This document shows positions 26,013 to 35,029 of a stretch of DNA of 64,000 nucleotides, one piece after another. The stretch is from an uncultured Comamonas sp. GTDB taxonomy: Bacteria; Pseudomonadota; Gammaproteobacteria; Burkholderiales; Burkholderiaceae_C. Below the pieces are notes generated by a model. It had not been told where the DNA came from and did no database searches. It was given only the letters and a program-made list of their open reading frames with translations. The stretch lies in the NCBI GenBank assembly GCA_947306475.1, contig CAMZGS010000003.1, positions 62,001 through 126,000 of the forward strand. The letters are read 5' to 3'. Numbering within the stretch: the stretch's first letter is position 1; every line of letters starts with the position of its first letter. A program made the position numbers and the translations under genes.

Positions 26013-27344
26013 ATGCCTACTCGTCGCACCTTCAAGACCGCGCTGCTTGCTGGCGCCCTGGCCCTCAGCCAGCTGCTGACCATGACCGCTCACGCCCAGA
26101 CGCAGCAAGAGCAATTCTTCCCGCTGCAAAGCTACCGCGTTGGCCCCTACGCTGCTGGTGGCACAGGCTTCTTTGGCGGCTTTATCGACTACCTGAACCT
26201 GGTGAACATCCGCGACGGTGGCGTCGGCGGCGTCAAACTGACTTGGGAGGAAGGTGAGACCCAATACGAGGTCGAGCGCGGCGTGGAAGTTTATGAACGC
26301 CTCAAGAACAAACCCGGCATTGCCTCCTGGAACCCGTTGTCGGTGGGCATTGCCTATGCACTCATCGACCGCGTCACAACCGACAAGGTGCCGCTGCTGA
26401 CCATCAACCATGGCCGCACCGACACCACCGACGGGCGCGTGTTCAAGTACATCTTCCCGCTGCTGGTCAATCCGTACAGCGAGACCTCGGGCATCATCAA
26501 CTACATCGCCACCAAGGTGGGCGGCACGGACAAGCTCAAGGGCAAGAAGATCGTGGTGCTGTACCACGGTTCGCCCTACGGCAAGGAAACCATTCCGATC
26601 TATGAGCTGCTGGCCAAGAAATATGGCTTCACCCTGCAACAGATCGAAGTGCCGCATCCGGGCAACGAGCAACAGGCACAGTGGCTGACCATCCGCCGCG
26701 CCAAGCCCGACTTCGTGGTACTGCGCGGCTGGGGCGTGATGAACCCCGTGGCCCTGAAGACGGCACAGAAGACAGGCTTTCCTGCCGACCGGATCATCGG
26801 CAACATCTGGTCCAACTCTGAAGAAGATGTGATCCCCGCAGGCGATGCCGCCAAGGGCTACGTAGCCATCACCTCGGTGGCGCCAGGCACGCAGTATCCG
26901 GTGCTGCAAGACATCATCAAGACCGTGTACGACGCAGGCAAGGGCAACCTACAAGACAAGAAACGCATCGGTAGCGTGTACCACAACCTGGGTGTGCTCA
27001 ACGGCATCCTGAACGTGGAAGCCATCCGCATCGCACAGGCCAAGTTTGGCAAACGCACGCTCACTGGTGACGAAGTGCGCTGGGGCCTGGAAAACCTGAA
27101 GATCGACGAGGCACGTGCCGCAGCACTGGGTGCCAAGGGGCTGTTCCACTCCATCAACGTGACCTGGGACAACCACGAGGGCGACGGCCTGGTGACTTTC
27201 CAGCAATGGGACGGCAGCAAGTGGAATGTGGTTTCGAACTGGATCGCACCGGACTGGAAGTTGCTGCGTCCCATCATCGAGCAGTCCTCGCAGGCCTACG
27301 CCAAGGAAAAGAACGTCAAGGTGCGCCAAAGCATTGATGACTGA
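26013..27344 (+). CDS. ABC transporter periplasmic binding protein (branched-chain type, system 1)
   Basis: This 443-aa secreted receptor has a signal peptide (MPTRRTFKTALLAGALALSQLL, cleaved near AHA). The mature protein has the two-lobe type-1 binding-protein pattern, with KLKGKKIVVLYHGSPYGKETIPIYELLAKKYG in the middle and a C-terminal QQWDGSKWNVVSNWI. The receptor at 35030 has a matching layout (LPTYRVGPYASSG versus LQSYRVGPYAAGG; DKLKGKKIV in both). It belongs with LivGHM-like 23043-25889. The ligand is unknown; context favours an organosulfur compound. Confidence 0.88.
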   Translation: MPTRRTFKTALLAGALALSQLLTMTAHAQTQQEQFFPLQSYRVGPYAAGGTGFFGGFIDYLNLVNIRDGGVGGVKLTWEEGETQYEVERGVEVYERLKNKPGIASWNPLSVGIAYALIDRVTTDKVPLLTINHGRTDTTDGRVFKYIFPLLVNPYSETSGIINYIATKVGGTDKLKGKKIVVLYHGSPYGKETIPIYELLAKKYGFTLQQIEVPHPGNEQQAQWLTIRRAKPDFVVLRGWGVMNPVALKTAQKTGFPADRIIGNIWSNSEEDVIPAGDAAKGYVAITSVAPGTQYPVLQDIIKTVYDAGKGNLQDKKRIGSVYHNLGVLNGILNVEAIRIAQAKFGKRTLTGDEVRWGLENLKIDEARAAALGAKGLFHSINVTWDNHEGDGLVTFQQWDGSKWNVVSNWIAPDWKLLRPIIEQSSQAYAKEKNVKVRQSIDD

Positions 27345-27356
27345 AGGAGCAAGCAC

Positions 27357-28610
27357 ATGAGCACCCCGACTTCTTTCCCCTCCATCCTTGGCGCTGACTA
27401 CGAACGCATCGCCGCCAAATACCGCCCCATCTTTGCACGCATTCGCGCCACCGCACTACAACGCGAGCAGCAGCGCCAGCTCGGGCACGATGCCATCGGA
27501 TGGCTTAAGGAAGCCCGCTTTGGCGCACTGCGCGTACCAGTGGAATATGGAGGCGATGGCACGACGCTGCCCCAGCTGTTTCAACTCTTGATTGAGCTGG
27601 GCGAGGCCGACTCCAACGTCGTACAGGCGCTGCGCGGGCACTTTGCCTTTGTCGAAGACCGACTCAATGCGCCACGCGACGAGACCTCCGCCGTCTGGCT
27701 ACGCCGCTTTGCTGCTGGCGACCTGGCAGGCAATGCCTGGACCGAAGTAGGTGATGTCGCCATTGGCGAAGTCATCACCCGCGTCACTCAGAAATCCGAC
27801 GGGCGATGGGTCGTGAACGGGCGCAAGTTCTACAGCACAGGTTGCATCTTTGCCGACTGGATCGACCTGTTTGCGCGCCGCGACAGCGACAACCTGGACG
27901 TCATCGCCGCCGTACGTGCCCAGCAGGATGGCGTCACACACTACGACGACTGGGACGGCTTTGGTCAACGCACCACTGGCAGCGGGACCTCAATCTACGA
28001 AAACGCCGAAGTGGCACCGGAGAACATCTTCCCCTTCTCCACACGCTTCAAGTACCAAACCGCTTTCTACCAGTTGTTCCATCTGGCCACCCTGGCCGGC
28101 ATTGCCCGGGCCGCCACGTACGACGTGGCGCAGCAGGTACGCGAGCGCAAGCGCGTTTTCAGCACCGGCAATGCCAGCAGCGTGGCGCAGGACGTGCAAG
28201 TGCAACAGGTCGTGGGGGAGGTGGCTGCCGCCGCCTATGCCGCCGAGGCCACAGCGCTGCGCGCCGCCTTTGCCGCACAACGCGCCTACGACACACACTG
28301 GGCAGGCACCTCCGAGGAAGAAAAGCAGGCCAACATCGAGGCCGAGCTGGAATCGGCCCAAGGCCAGATCGTTATCTCCGAGCTGGTGCTGCGTGCAACC
28401 TCGCAGATCTTCAACGCCCTGGGCGCCTCGGCCGCCAGCGCTGGCAAGGCCCTGGATCGGCACTGGCGCAACGCGCGCACCGTCGCTTCGCACAACCCGC
28501 TGATTTACAAGGCGCGCATTGTCGGTGACTGGCACATCAACGGTACCGAGCCGCCCTACGTGTGGCAGATCGGCGCAGGCAAGCCCACGCCAGCCAAGGC
28601 TGCGGCCTGA
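27357..28610 (+). CDS. DszC-type acyl-CoA-dehydrogenase-fold monooxygenase (paralog 2)
   Basis: This 417-aa protein shows LRVPVEYGGDGTTLPQ, then NGRKFYSTGCIFADWIDLFA, DDWDGFGQRTTGSGTSIYENAEV and HWRNARTVASHNPLIYKARI near the C-terminus. The last block differs from the HTLHDP version of the other paralogs, placing it in a different sub-branch, nearer in feel to classical DszC (recall only). It is probably an FMNH2-dependent sulfur oxidase. The start is 12 bp after the binding-protein gene, with GAAGGAG just upstream. Confidence 0.87.
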   Translation: MSTPTSFPSILGADYERIAAKYRPIFARIRATALQREQQRQLGHDAIGWLKEARFGALRVPVEYGGDGTTLPQLFQLLIELGEADSNVVQALRGHFAFVEDRLNAPRDETSAVWLRRFAAGDLAGNAWTEVGDVAIGEVITRVTQKSDGRWVVNGRKFYSTGCIFADWIDLFARRDSDNLDVIAAVRAQQDGVTHYDDWDGFGQRTTGSGTSIYENAEVAPENIFPFSTRFKYQTAFYQLFHLATLAGIARAATYDVAQQVRERKRVFSTGNASSVAQDVQVQQVVGEVAAAAYAAEATALRAAFAAQRAYDTHWAGTSEEEKQANIEAELESAQGQIVISELVLRATSQIFNALGASAASAGKALDRHWRNARTVASHNPLIYKARIVGDWHINGTEPPYVWQIGAGKPTPAKAAA

Positions 28611-28630
28611 TACGAGCAGGGATACGAACC

Positions 28631-29446
28631 ATGAGCACATCAGCCTCTCTTTCCCCTGCCTCCGCCGCCAGCTCTACGCCACTGCTGCGCATCGACGCCA
28701 TTGACGCGGTTTACCAGAACGCCATCGTTGCCTTGCACGGTGTGAGCCTGGATGTGCGGGCCGGAGAGATTCACGCTTTGCTGGGTGCCAACGGCGCTGG
28801 CAAATCCACCACGCTCAAGGCCGTATCCCACCTGCTGCCGGCCGAGCGCGGTCAGGTGCGCCGTGGTGCCATCCATTACGACGGCCAGGACGTGAGCACC
28901 CTGGACCCTGCCGCCTTGGTGCGGCGCGGCCTGGTGCCCGTGCTGGAAGGGCGGCGTTGCTTTGCGCATCTGACGGTGGAAGAAAACCTCATCACCGGTG
29001 GGCTGGGGTGTGGTGCGCGGCGCAGCCAGATTGCGGCGGGGCTGGAGCGTGTGTACGCGGCCTTTCCGCGCCTGGCCGACCGCCGCCGCAGCCTGGCCGG
29101 GTTGACCTCGGGCGGCGAGCAGCAGATGACGGCGATTGGCCGCGCGCTGATGGCGCAGCCGCGCCTGCTGGTGCTCGACGAGCCCTCTATGGGGCTGGCG
29201 CCGTTGGTAGTGCAGGACATCTTTCGCCAACTGCACCACCTGAATCGTGAGCAGGGCCTGTCCATCTTGGTGGCAGAACAAAACTCCACGGTGGCCCTGC
29301 AGTACGCCCACCGCGCCACGGTGCTGGATGCGGGCTGTTCCGTCTTGCATGGCAGCGCGCAGGAGCTGCGCGAGCGTGCCGACATTCAGCACTTCTATTT
29401 CGGCCAGGGCGTGGTGGAAGACGCGCCCATGCTGGCTGCTGCCTGA
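28631..29446 (+). CDS. Branched-chain-type ABC transporter ATPase (LivF-like)
   Basis: This 271-aa second ATPase has Walker A GANGAGKST, LivF-type VPVLEGRRCFAHLTVEENL, signature LTSGGEQQMTAIGRAL, Walker B LLVLDEPSMGLAP and AEQNSTVALQYA after it. It completes system 1 and is the only LivF-type ATPase in the window, so system 2 at 32241-36370 either shares it or uses a LivG homodimer. The start is ATG at 28631, 20 bp after the paralog-2 stop. Confidence 0.9.
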   Translation: MSTSASLSPASAASSTPLLRIDAIDAVYQNAIVALHGVSLDVRAGEIHALLGANGAGKSTTLKAVSHLLPAERGQVRRGAIHYDGQDVSTLDPAALVRRGLVPVLEGRRCFAHLTVEENLITGGLGCGARRSQIAAGLERVYAAFPRLADRRRSLAGLTSGGEQQMTAIGRALMAQPRLLVLDEPSMGLAPLVVQDIFRQLHHLNREQGLSILVAEQNSTVALQYAHRATVLDAGCSVLHGSAQELRERADIQHFYFGQGVVEDAPMLAAA

Positions 29447-29469
29447 TCTCTAAAAAGCTCCTTTTTTCA

Positions 29470-29510
29470 TAGCTGCTTGCGCTTGCCCAGTGAGCGCAAA
29501 AGGCCAATTT
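29470..29510. repeat. Intergenic repeat family 2, copy 1
   Basis: TAGCTGCTTGCGCTTGCCCA followed by GTGAGCGCAAAAGGCCAATTT; the part GCGCTT...GAGCGC can fold. The same layout occurs at 36401-36441 (TAGCT...ACCCA...AAGCG...AGGCCAA). It lies between two genes of the sulfur island. Confidence 0.55.
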
Positions 29511-29548
29511 CGCCCTCAAATTTTGTTTGTCTTTTGAAAGGACTTGCC

Positions 29549-30808
29549 ATGACGACCGCTTCCACTGCCACCCCAGAGCGTCCCCGCGTGAACTCGGCGG
29601 CGCCGTTTGCGCCGCGCCCGCGCCCCACGGTGCCTGCACACATCCTGCGCAGCGAGGCCGAGGCGCTGGAGGTGGCCGAGCGCCTGCGCGTGCAATTTGC
29701 CCAAGAGGCTGGCCTGCGCGACCGCGAAGGCTACCTGCCCCTGGCCGAAATCGACGCCTACTCGCAAAGCGGCCTGTGGGCGCTGAACGTGCCCAAGGCC
29801 TATGGCGGGCTGGGCGCCTCTTACGCCACCATTGCCAAAGTGAGCGCGCTGATTGCGGCGGGCGACTCCTGCATCGCCCAGATTGCGCACAACCACCTGG
29901 CGCTGGTGGGCCATATCGACGCCGACGGCACCGAAGCGCAAAAGCAAGAGCTGTTCGGCCTGGTGCTGCGCGGCTACCGCCTGGGCAACGCCTTTTCGGA
30001 GCTGCACAGCAAGACCGTGACCGCCTTTGAAACTCGTGCCCGCGTGGAAGGCGACGACGTGGTGGTGAATGGCGAAAAGTTCTACACCACCGGCGCGCTG
30101 CTGGCGCACATCGTGCCCATCGTGGCCGTGAGCGAGGCGGGCCAAGGCCTGTTGGTGTTCGCCGAGCGTGACGCCCCGGGCCTGACGGTGAGCAACAACT
30201 GGTCGAGCTTTGGCCAGCGCACCACGGCCTCGGGTGGCGTGAAGATCGAGCAGGTGCGCGTGCCGCGCAGCCGCGTGATTCCCATTCAGGCGTTCGAGAA
30301 CCAGACCGTGGCGGGCGCTGTCTCGCAAATCATCCAGGCTGCCATTGATGTGGGCATTGCCCGCCAAGCCATCGACGAAACCATCCAATTCGTGTGCACC
30401 CAGAGCCGCCCGTGGATCGACAGCGGCAAAGACAGCGCCGCCGAAGACGTGTTCACCATCCAGGCGATTGGCGATTTGAAAATCAAGCTGCACGCTGCCG
30501 AGGCGCTGCTGGAGCGCGCGGGCCACAGCATTGACCGCGCCGCCGCCGCGCCCGATGCCCAGAGCGTGGCCGAGGCCACCACCGCCACCGCCGAGGCCAA
30601 GGTGCTGACCACCCACATTGCCATCGAAGCCACCAACCGCCTGTTCGAGCTGGCAGGCACGCGCGCCACGCTGGTACACCACAACCTGGACCGCTACTGG
30701 CGCAACGCCCGCGTCCACACACTGCACGACCCGGTGCGCTGGAAGTATTTCCACGTGGGCAACTTCTACCTCAACGGCGTGAACCCGCCGCGCAACGCCT
30801 GGAACTGA
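29549..30808 (+). CDS. DszC/SfnB-type acyl-CoA-dehydrogenase-fold monooxygenase (paralog 3)
   Basis: This 419-aa protein has a Pro/Ala-rich N-terminal tail, then LWALNVPKAYGGLGASYATI, NGEKFYTTGALLAHIVPIV, NWSSFGQRTTASGGVKIEQV and YWRNARVHTLHDPVRWKYF near the end. The fold is that of acyl-CoA dehydrogenases; in this branch the role is FMNH2-dependent oxidation of sulfur compounds. The gene starts after a 102-bp gap containing a repeat. The DszA-type gene follows after 21 bp, so the two enzymes are probably made together as an oxidation pair. Confidence 0.88.
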   Translation: MTTASTATPERPRVNSAAPFAPRPRPTVPAHILRSEAEALEVAERLRVQFAQEAGLRDREGYLPLAEIDAYSQSGLWALNVPKAYGGLGASYATIAKVSALIAAGDSCIAQIAHNHLALVGHIDADGTEAQKQELFGLVLRGYRLGNAFSELHSKTVTAFETRARVEGDDVVVNGEKFYTTGALLAHIVPIVAVSEAGQGLLVFAERDAPGLTVSNNWSSFGQRTTASGGVKIEQVRVPRSRVIPIQAFENQTVAGAVSQIIQAAIDVGIARQAIDETIQFVCTQSRPWIDSGKDSAAEDVFTIQAIGDLKIKLHAAEALLERAGHSIDRAAAAPDAQSVAEATTATAEAKVLTTHIAIEATNRLFELAGTRATLVHHNLDRYWRNARVHTLHDPVRWKYFHVGNFYLNGVNPPRNAWN

Positions 30809-30829
30809 ACAACCCACTGGAGCACCCGC

Positions 30830-32239
30830 ATGAGCAAACCCATTCGCTTCAACGCTTTCGAGATGAACTGCGTCGCCCACCAATCGCCCGGGCTGTGGCG
30901 CCATCCGCGCGATCGTTCCTGGCAGTACAAGGATGTGGCCTATTGGACTGACCTGGCGCGCATTCTGGAACGGGGCATTTTTGACGCCGTGTTCATCGCC
31001 GACGTGATTGGCTACTACGACGTGTACCAGGGCAGCAACGCCGCCGCCTTTCGGGGCGGGGTGCAAATTCCCGTGAACGACCCGCTGCAGCTGGCCAACC
31101 CCATTGCTTCGGTGACGCAGCACCTGGGCATTGGCATCACGGCCTCGACCTCGTTCGAGCACCCCTACACCTTTGCGCGCCGCCTGGCAACGGCCGACCA
31201 CCATACCAAGGGCCGCGTGGGCTGGAACATCGTCACCTCTTACCTGGAAAGCGGTGCCAAAAATATCGGCCAAGGTGGCTTGCAACGCCACGACAACCGC
31301 TACGAGGTGGCAACCGAATACGTGGAAGTGCTGTACAAGTTGCTGGAAGGCAGCTGGGAAGAAGGGGCAGTGGTGCGCGACCGCGCGCGCGGCGTGTTTG
31401 CCCTGCCGGAAAAAATCCACGAAATCGGCCACAAGGGCAAGTATTTCGAGGTGCCGGGCTACCACCTGTGCGAACCCTCGCCACAGCGCACGCCGGTGTT
31501 GTTCCAGGCCGGGGCCTCGAATGCGGGCAAGGACTTTGCCGCCGAGCACGCCGAGCTGGTGTTCATCTCCACCCCCACGCAGGAGACCACGCGCGCTTAC
31601 GTCAGCGACGTGCGCCGCCGCGCCGCCATGGCCGGGCGCGACCCGAAGAAGCTGCTGATTTATGCCCTGGTGACCATCGTGGTCGATGAAACCGACGCCA
31701 AGGCCCACGCCAAGCTCCAGGAGTACCAGCAGTACGCTTCTTACGACGGCGCTCTGGTGTTGACCTCGGGCTGGACGGGCATTGACTTTGGCCGCTACGC
31801 CCCCGGCGACAGCGTGCGCAAGGTGGACACCAATGCCATCGTCTCTGCCGTGGAGGAGCTGGCCGAAGGTGGCAAAACTTGGACGATTGAAGCGTTGGCC
31901 AAGTGGGCCAGCTTGGGCGGGCTGGGGCCGCTGTTTGTCGGCTCAGCCGCCACCGTGGCCGACCAGCTGCAGCAGTGGGTGGAAGCCACCGACCTGGACG
32001 GCTTCAACCTGGCCTACGCCGTGGCGCACGAGACGTTTGAAAACATGGTCACGCACCTGGTGCCCGAGCTGCAGCGCCGTGGCGTGTACCCCACCGCGTA
32101 CCGCGAGGGCACGCTGCGCGAAAAGCTCTTTGGCGCCGGGCCTTACCTGCCGGACAACCACCCGGCAGCACGCTACCGCGACATTGAAAAAGTCAAACGC
32201 GAAGGGGTGCAGTCAGCCCCGTCAGGAAAGGCTGTTTGA
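30830..32239 (+). CDS. NtaA/SnaA/DszA-family FMN-dependent monooxygenase (copy 2)
   Basis: This 469-aa luciferase-fold enzyme has NAFEMNCVAHQSPGLWRHPRD, FDAVFIADVIGYYDVYQG, GRVGWNIVTSYLESGAKN and PSPQRTPVLFQAGASNAGK. It differs from copy 1 (21604) throughout but keeps each block, so the pair arose by duplication and has diverged, probably to a new substrate. It is directly followed by LivG-like 32241 with one base between, as copy 1 is followed by LivG-like 23043. FMNH2 would come from MsuE. Confidence 0.88.
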   Translation: MSKPIRFNAFEMNCVAHQSPGLWRHPRDRSWQYKDVAYWTDLARILERGIFDAVFIADVIGYYDVYQGSNAAAFRGGVQIPVNDPLQLANPIASVTQHLGIGITASTSFEHPYTFARRLATADHHTKGRVGWNIVTSYLESGAKNIGQGGLQRHDNRYEVATEYVEVLYKLLEGSWEEGAVVRDRARGVFALPEKIHEIGHKGKYFEVPGYHLCEPSPQRTPVLFQAGASNAGKDFAAEHAELVFISTPTQETTRAYVSDVRRRAAMAGRDPKKLLIYALVTIVVDETDAKAHAKLQEYQQYASYDGALVLTSGWTGIDFGRYAPGDSVRKVDTNAIVSAVEELAEGGKTWTIEALAKWASLGGLGPLFVGSAATVADQLQQWVEATDLDGFNLAYAVAHETFENMVTHLVPELQRRGVYPTAYREGTLREKLFGAGPYLPDNHPAARYRDIEKVKREGVQSAPSGKAV

Positions 32240-32240
32240 A

Positions 32241-33059
32241 ATGCATCCGCCCACGGCAACTACTGCCAGCGATGGCAGCACCCCTTTGTTGGAGGTGCGC
32301 GATATTTCGTTGTCCTTCGACGGTGTGCAAGCCCTGCACCGGCTGTCGTTCGCCGTGCGGCGCGGTGAAATCTGTGCCCTGATCGGCCCCAACGGTGCAG
32401 GCAAGAGCTCGCTGTTGAACCTGCTCAACGGGGTGTATGCCCCCGACGCGGGCAGCATCCATTACGACGGCCAGCCGTTCACGCGCATGGAGCCTTTCGA
32501 TGCCGCGCAGCGCGGTATCGGACGTACTTTCCAGAACAATGCCTTGTTCCATCGCTTGAGCGTGCAGGACAACGTGCTCTCCGGCCTGTCGCGTCATGGG
32601 TGCAGCACGTTCATCGAGCATGCGCTGCACCTACCGCGCGCACGGCGCGAGGCCGCCCAGTTCATGGAGCGTACCGAGGCCACGATGGCCTTCCTGAATC
32701 TGCTCGCGTACCGCCATACGCCCGTGGGTCAGTTGCCCTACGGGTTGCAAAAGCGCGTGGAGTTGGGGCGCGCCCTGGTGTCTGAACCGCGACTGCTGCT
32801 ACTCGACGAGCCCATGGCCGGTATGAATGCCGCCGAGAAGCAGGAGATAAGCCGCTACATCACCCGCCTGCACCACGAACTGGGTGCCACAGTGGTGCTT
32901 ATCGAGCACGACATTGGTGTCGTCATGAACCTCTCGCACCACGTCGTGGTGCTGGACTATGGCCGCAAAGTGGGTGATGGCACGCCTGCCCAGGTACAGG
33001 CCAATCCCGATGTGATTGCCGCCTACCTAGGCCTCGCACACGCAGAAACATTGCCATGA
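32241..33059 (+). CDS. Branched-chain-type ABC transporter ATPase (LivG-like, system 2)
   Basis: This 272-aa ABC ATPase has Walker A GPNGAGKSS, IGRTFQNNALFHRLSVQDN, signature LPYGLQKRVELGRAL, Walker B LLLLDEPMAGM and LIEHDIG. It is the counterpart of 23043 in the second importer set. The ATG at 32241 begins one base after the stop of the DszA-type gene, and the stop overlaps the LivH-like start as ATGA. Substrate unknown; sulfur compound inferred from context. Confidence 0.9.
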   Translation: MHPPTATTASDGSTPLLEVRDISLSFDGVQALHRLSFAVRRGEICALIGPNGAGKSSLLNLLNGVYAPDAGSIHYDGQPFTRMEPFDAAQRGIGRTFQNNALFHRLSVQDNVLSGLSRHGCSTFIEHALHLPRARREAAQFMERTEATMAFLNLLAYRHTPVGQLPYGLQKRVELGRALVSEPRLLLLDEPMAGMNAAEKQEISRYITRLHHELGATVVLIEHDIGVVMNLSHHVVVLDYGRKVGDGTPAQVQANPDVIAAYLGLAHAETLP

Positions 33060-33937
33060 CTCTTTTTCTCGAAACCCTGATCGGTGGCCTGCTCGCGGGC
33101 ACCATGTATTCGCTGGTCGCCATCGGCTTCGTGCTGATCTACAAGGCCAGTGGCGTATTCAATTTCGCGCAGGGTGCCATCCTGCTGTTCGCAGCGTTGT
33201 TGTTCGTCACGTTGCTGGAGGCGGGCGTGTCCTTCGCGCTGGCGCTGGTGTTGACCGTTGCCGCTCTGGTGGTGTTAGCCGTGCTGATTGAGCGGCTGGT
33301 GCTGCGTCCGCTGACCCACCGCAGTCCGATGACACTTTTCATGGCGACACTGGGCTTGTCCTACGTGATCGAAGGCGTGGCTCAGGGCACCATGGGGGCA
33401 GACGTACATGCGCTGAACCTGGGGATCGATGACGTGCCCCTGTTCTTCGGCGACCTGCTCATCAGTCAGTTTGACTTGGCTGCGGCGCTCACCGCAGTGG
33501 TACTGGTGGGTGTCCTGGCACTGCTGTTCAACAAAACCCATACCGGCATCGCGCTGCGCGCCGTGGCTGACGATACGCGCGCAGCGCTGTCCATCGGTAT
33601 CAACCTGCACCGCATTTGGCAAATCGTCTGGTCGGTCGCTGGCGTCACAGGCTTGGTGGCGGGGCTGCTGTGGGGCGCACGCCAGGGGGTGCAGTTCTCG
33701 CTCTCGCTGGTGGTGCTCAAGGCACTCCCGGTGCTCATCATCGGCGGCTTCACCTCGATCGGCGGCGCCATTGTGGGCGGGCTAATCGTGGGTGCAGCCG
33801 AGAGCTTGGCCGAGGCTTACATCGGCCCACACATCGGCGGCGGCATCACATCGTGGTTCGCTTATGCCCTGGCCCTGGTGTTTGTCTATATCCGCCCTGC
33901 CGGCATCTTCGGTCAGCGTGCCATCGAGAGGGTCTAG
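33056..33937 (+). CDS. Branched-chain-type ABC permease (LivH-like, system 2)
   Basis: This 293-aa inner-membrane permease has LIGGLLAGTMYSLVAIGF, LIYKASGVFNFAQGA and the coupling region GARQGVQFSLSLVVLKALPVLIIGG. It is very similar in block order to 23912. The start overlaps the upstream ATPase stop by four bases (ATGA) and the LivM-like gene follows after two bases. Confidence 0.9.
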   Translation: MTLFLETLIGGLLAGTMYSLVAIGFVLIYKASGVFNFAQGAILLFAALLFVTLLEAGVSFALALVLTVAALVVLAVLIERLVLRPLTHRSPMTLFMATLGLSYVIEGVAQGTMGADVHALNLGIDDVPLFFGDLLISQFDLAAALTAVVLVGVLALLFNKTHTGIALRAVADDTRAALSIGINLHRIWQIVWSVAGVTGLVAGLLWGARQGVQFSLSLVVLKALPVLIIGGFTSIGGAIVGGLIVGAAESLAEAYIGPHIGGGITSWFAYALALVFVYIRPAGIFGQRAIERV

Positions 33938-33939
33938 CC

Positions 33940-34992
33940 ATGCTGAAGCGTCCCCGCATTCCCATGCTGCTGTGGTTAGCTGCAGCTTTCATCGCGGCAC
34001 CCTGGCTGGGCGGTGAATATTGGCTCAATGCCATCCTTGTGCCGTTCTTGGTGCTGTCGCTGGCGGGTATCGGTCTGAACTTGCTGACCGGCTACGCGGG
34101 CCAGGTCTCGCTTGGCTCCGGCGGTTTCATGGCGGTAGGTGCCTTTGCCACTTACGCCTTTGTGCTGCGCTGCGGGCTGGAGTTCGTACCAGCGATGCTG
34201 TGCGGCGGCCTCATAGCCGCACTGGCCGGGCTGCTGTTTGGCCTGCCCAGCTCGCGCATCAAGGGTTTCTACCTGATGGTGACCAGCCTGGCCGCGCAGT
34301 TCTTCCTAGAGTGGCTATTCCTGCGGTTCCCGTGGTTCTACAACTACAGTTCTTCGGCCACCATCTCCATGCCTCGATTAGAGTTCTTCGGCCTCGGCCT
34401 GAACCACTCGCTGGGCCGCTACTACCTGGTGCTGGCCACCGTAACACTGCTGACCTGGGTGGCACTGAATCTGGTGCGCAGCCAGACAGGCCGCGACTGG
34501 ATGGCGATCCGCGACATGGATACCGCCGCCGCCGTGGCGGGCATCCGTGTACACCGCAGCAAGGTACTGGCCTTTGCAGTGAGCGCGTTTTTTCTGGGCA
34601 TCGCCGGGGCGCTGTGGGCCTTTGCCTACCTGGGTTCGGCCGGCGTGCAGAGCTTTGGTCTGACGCGCTCGTTCCAAATCCTGTTCATCACCATCATCGG
34701 CGGGCTCGGCAGCATCAGCGGCAACTTCATTGGTGCAGCTTTCATTTGCCTGCTGCCGCTGGCGCTGGACTTTGTCTCGCAAGGCCTGTTTGCCGGGCGA
34801 CTCGACGCTGGCTTGCTGCAAAACATCCAGAAAGTGGTCTTCGGTGTGCTGATCATCGGCTTTCTTATCAAAGAGCCAGAGGGCATGGCCCGCCTCGTCA
34901 CCGATTTCCACCGCGACCGCATCACCCCCTGGCTCGCACGCCTATCCGCCTGGAGTGCTCGCCTGCCAGGGCTGTCCACCCCTGACCATTGA
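33940..34992 (+). CDS. Branched-chain-type ABC permease (LivM-like, system 2)
   Basis: This 350-aa permease begins MLKRPRIPMLLWLAAAFIAAP, followed by GLNLLTGYAGQVSLGSGGFMAVGAFATYA, GLPSSRIKGFYLMVTSLAAQF and LTRSFQILFITIIGGLGSISGNFIGAAF. It pairs with LivH-like 33056. Compared with the LivM-like protein of system 1, the N-terminus is shorter and the last 30 residues are unrelated. Confidence 0.9.
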   Translation: MLKRPRIPMLLWLAAAFIAAPWLGGEYWLNAILVPFLVLSLAGIGLNLLTGYAGQVSLGSGGFMAVGAFATYAFVLRCGLEFVPAMLCGGLIAALAGLLFGLPSSRIKGFYLMVTSLAAQFFLEWLFLRFPWFYNYSSSATISMPRLEFFGLGLNHSLGRYYLVLATVTLLTWVALNLVRSQTGRDWMAIRDMDTAAAVAGIRVHRSKVLAFAVSAFFLGIAGALWAFAYLGSAGVQSFGLTRSFQILFITIIGGLGSISGNFIGAAFICLLPLALDFVSQGLFAGRLDAGLLQNIQKVVFGVLIIGFLIKEPEGMARLVTDFHRDRITPWLARLSAWSARLPGLSTPDH

Positions 34993-35029
34993 AAACCCTT
35001 CCCTCCTTTCAACCTAAGGAATAACTGCC

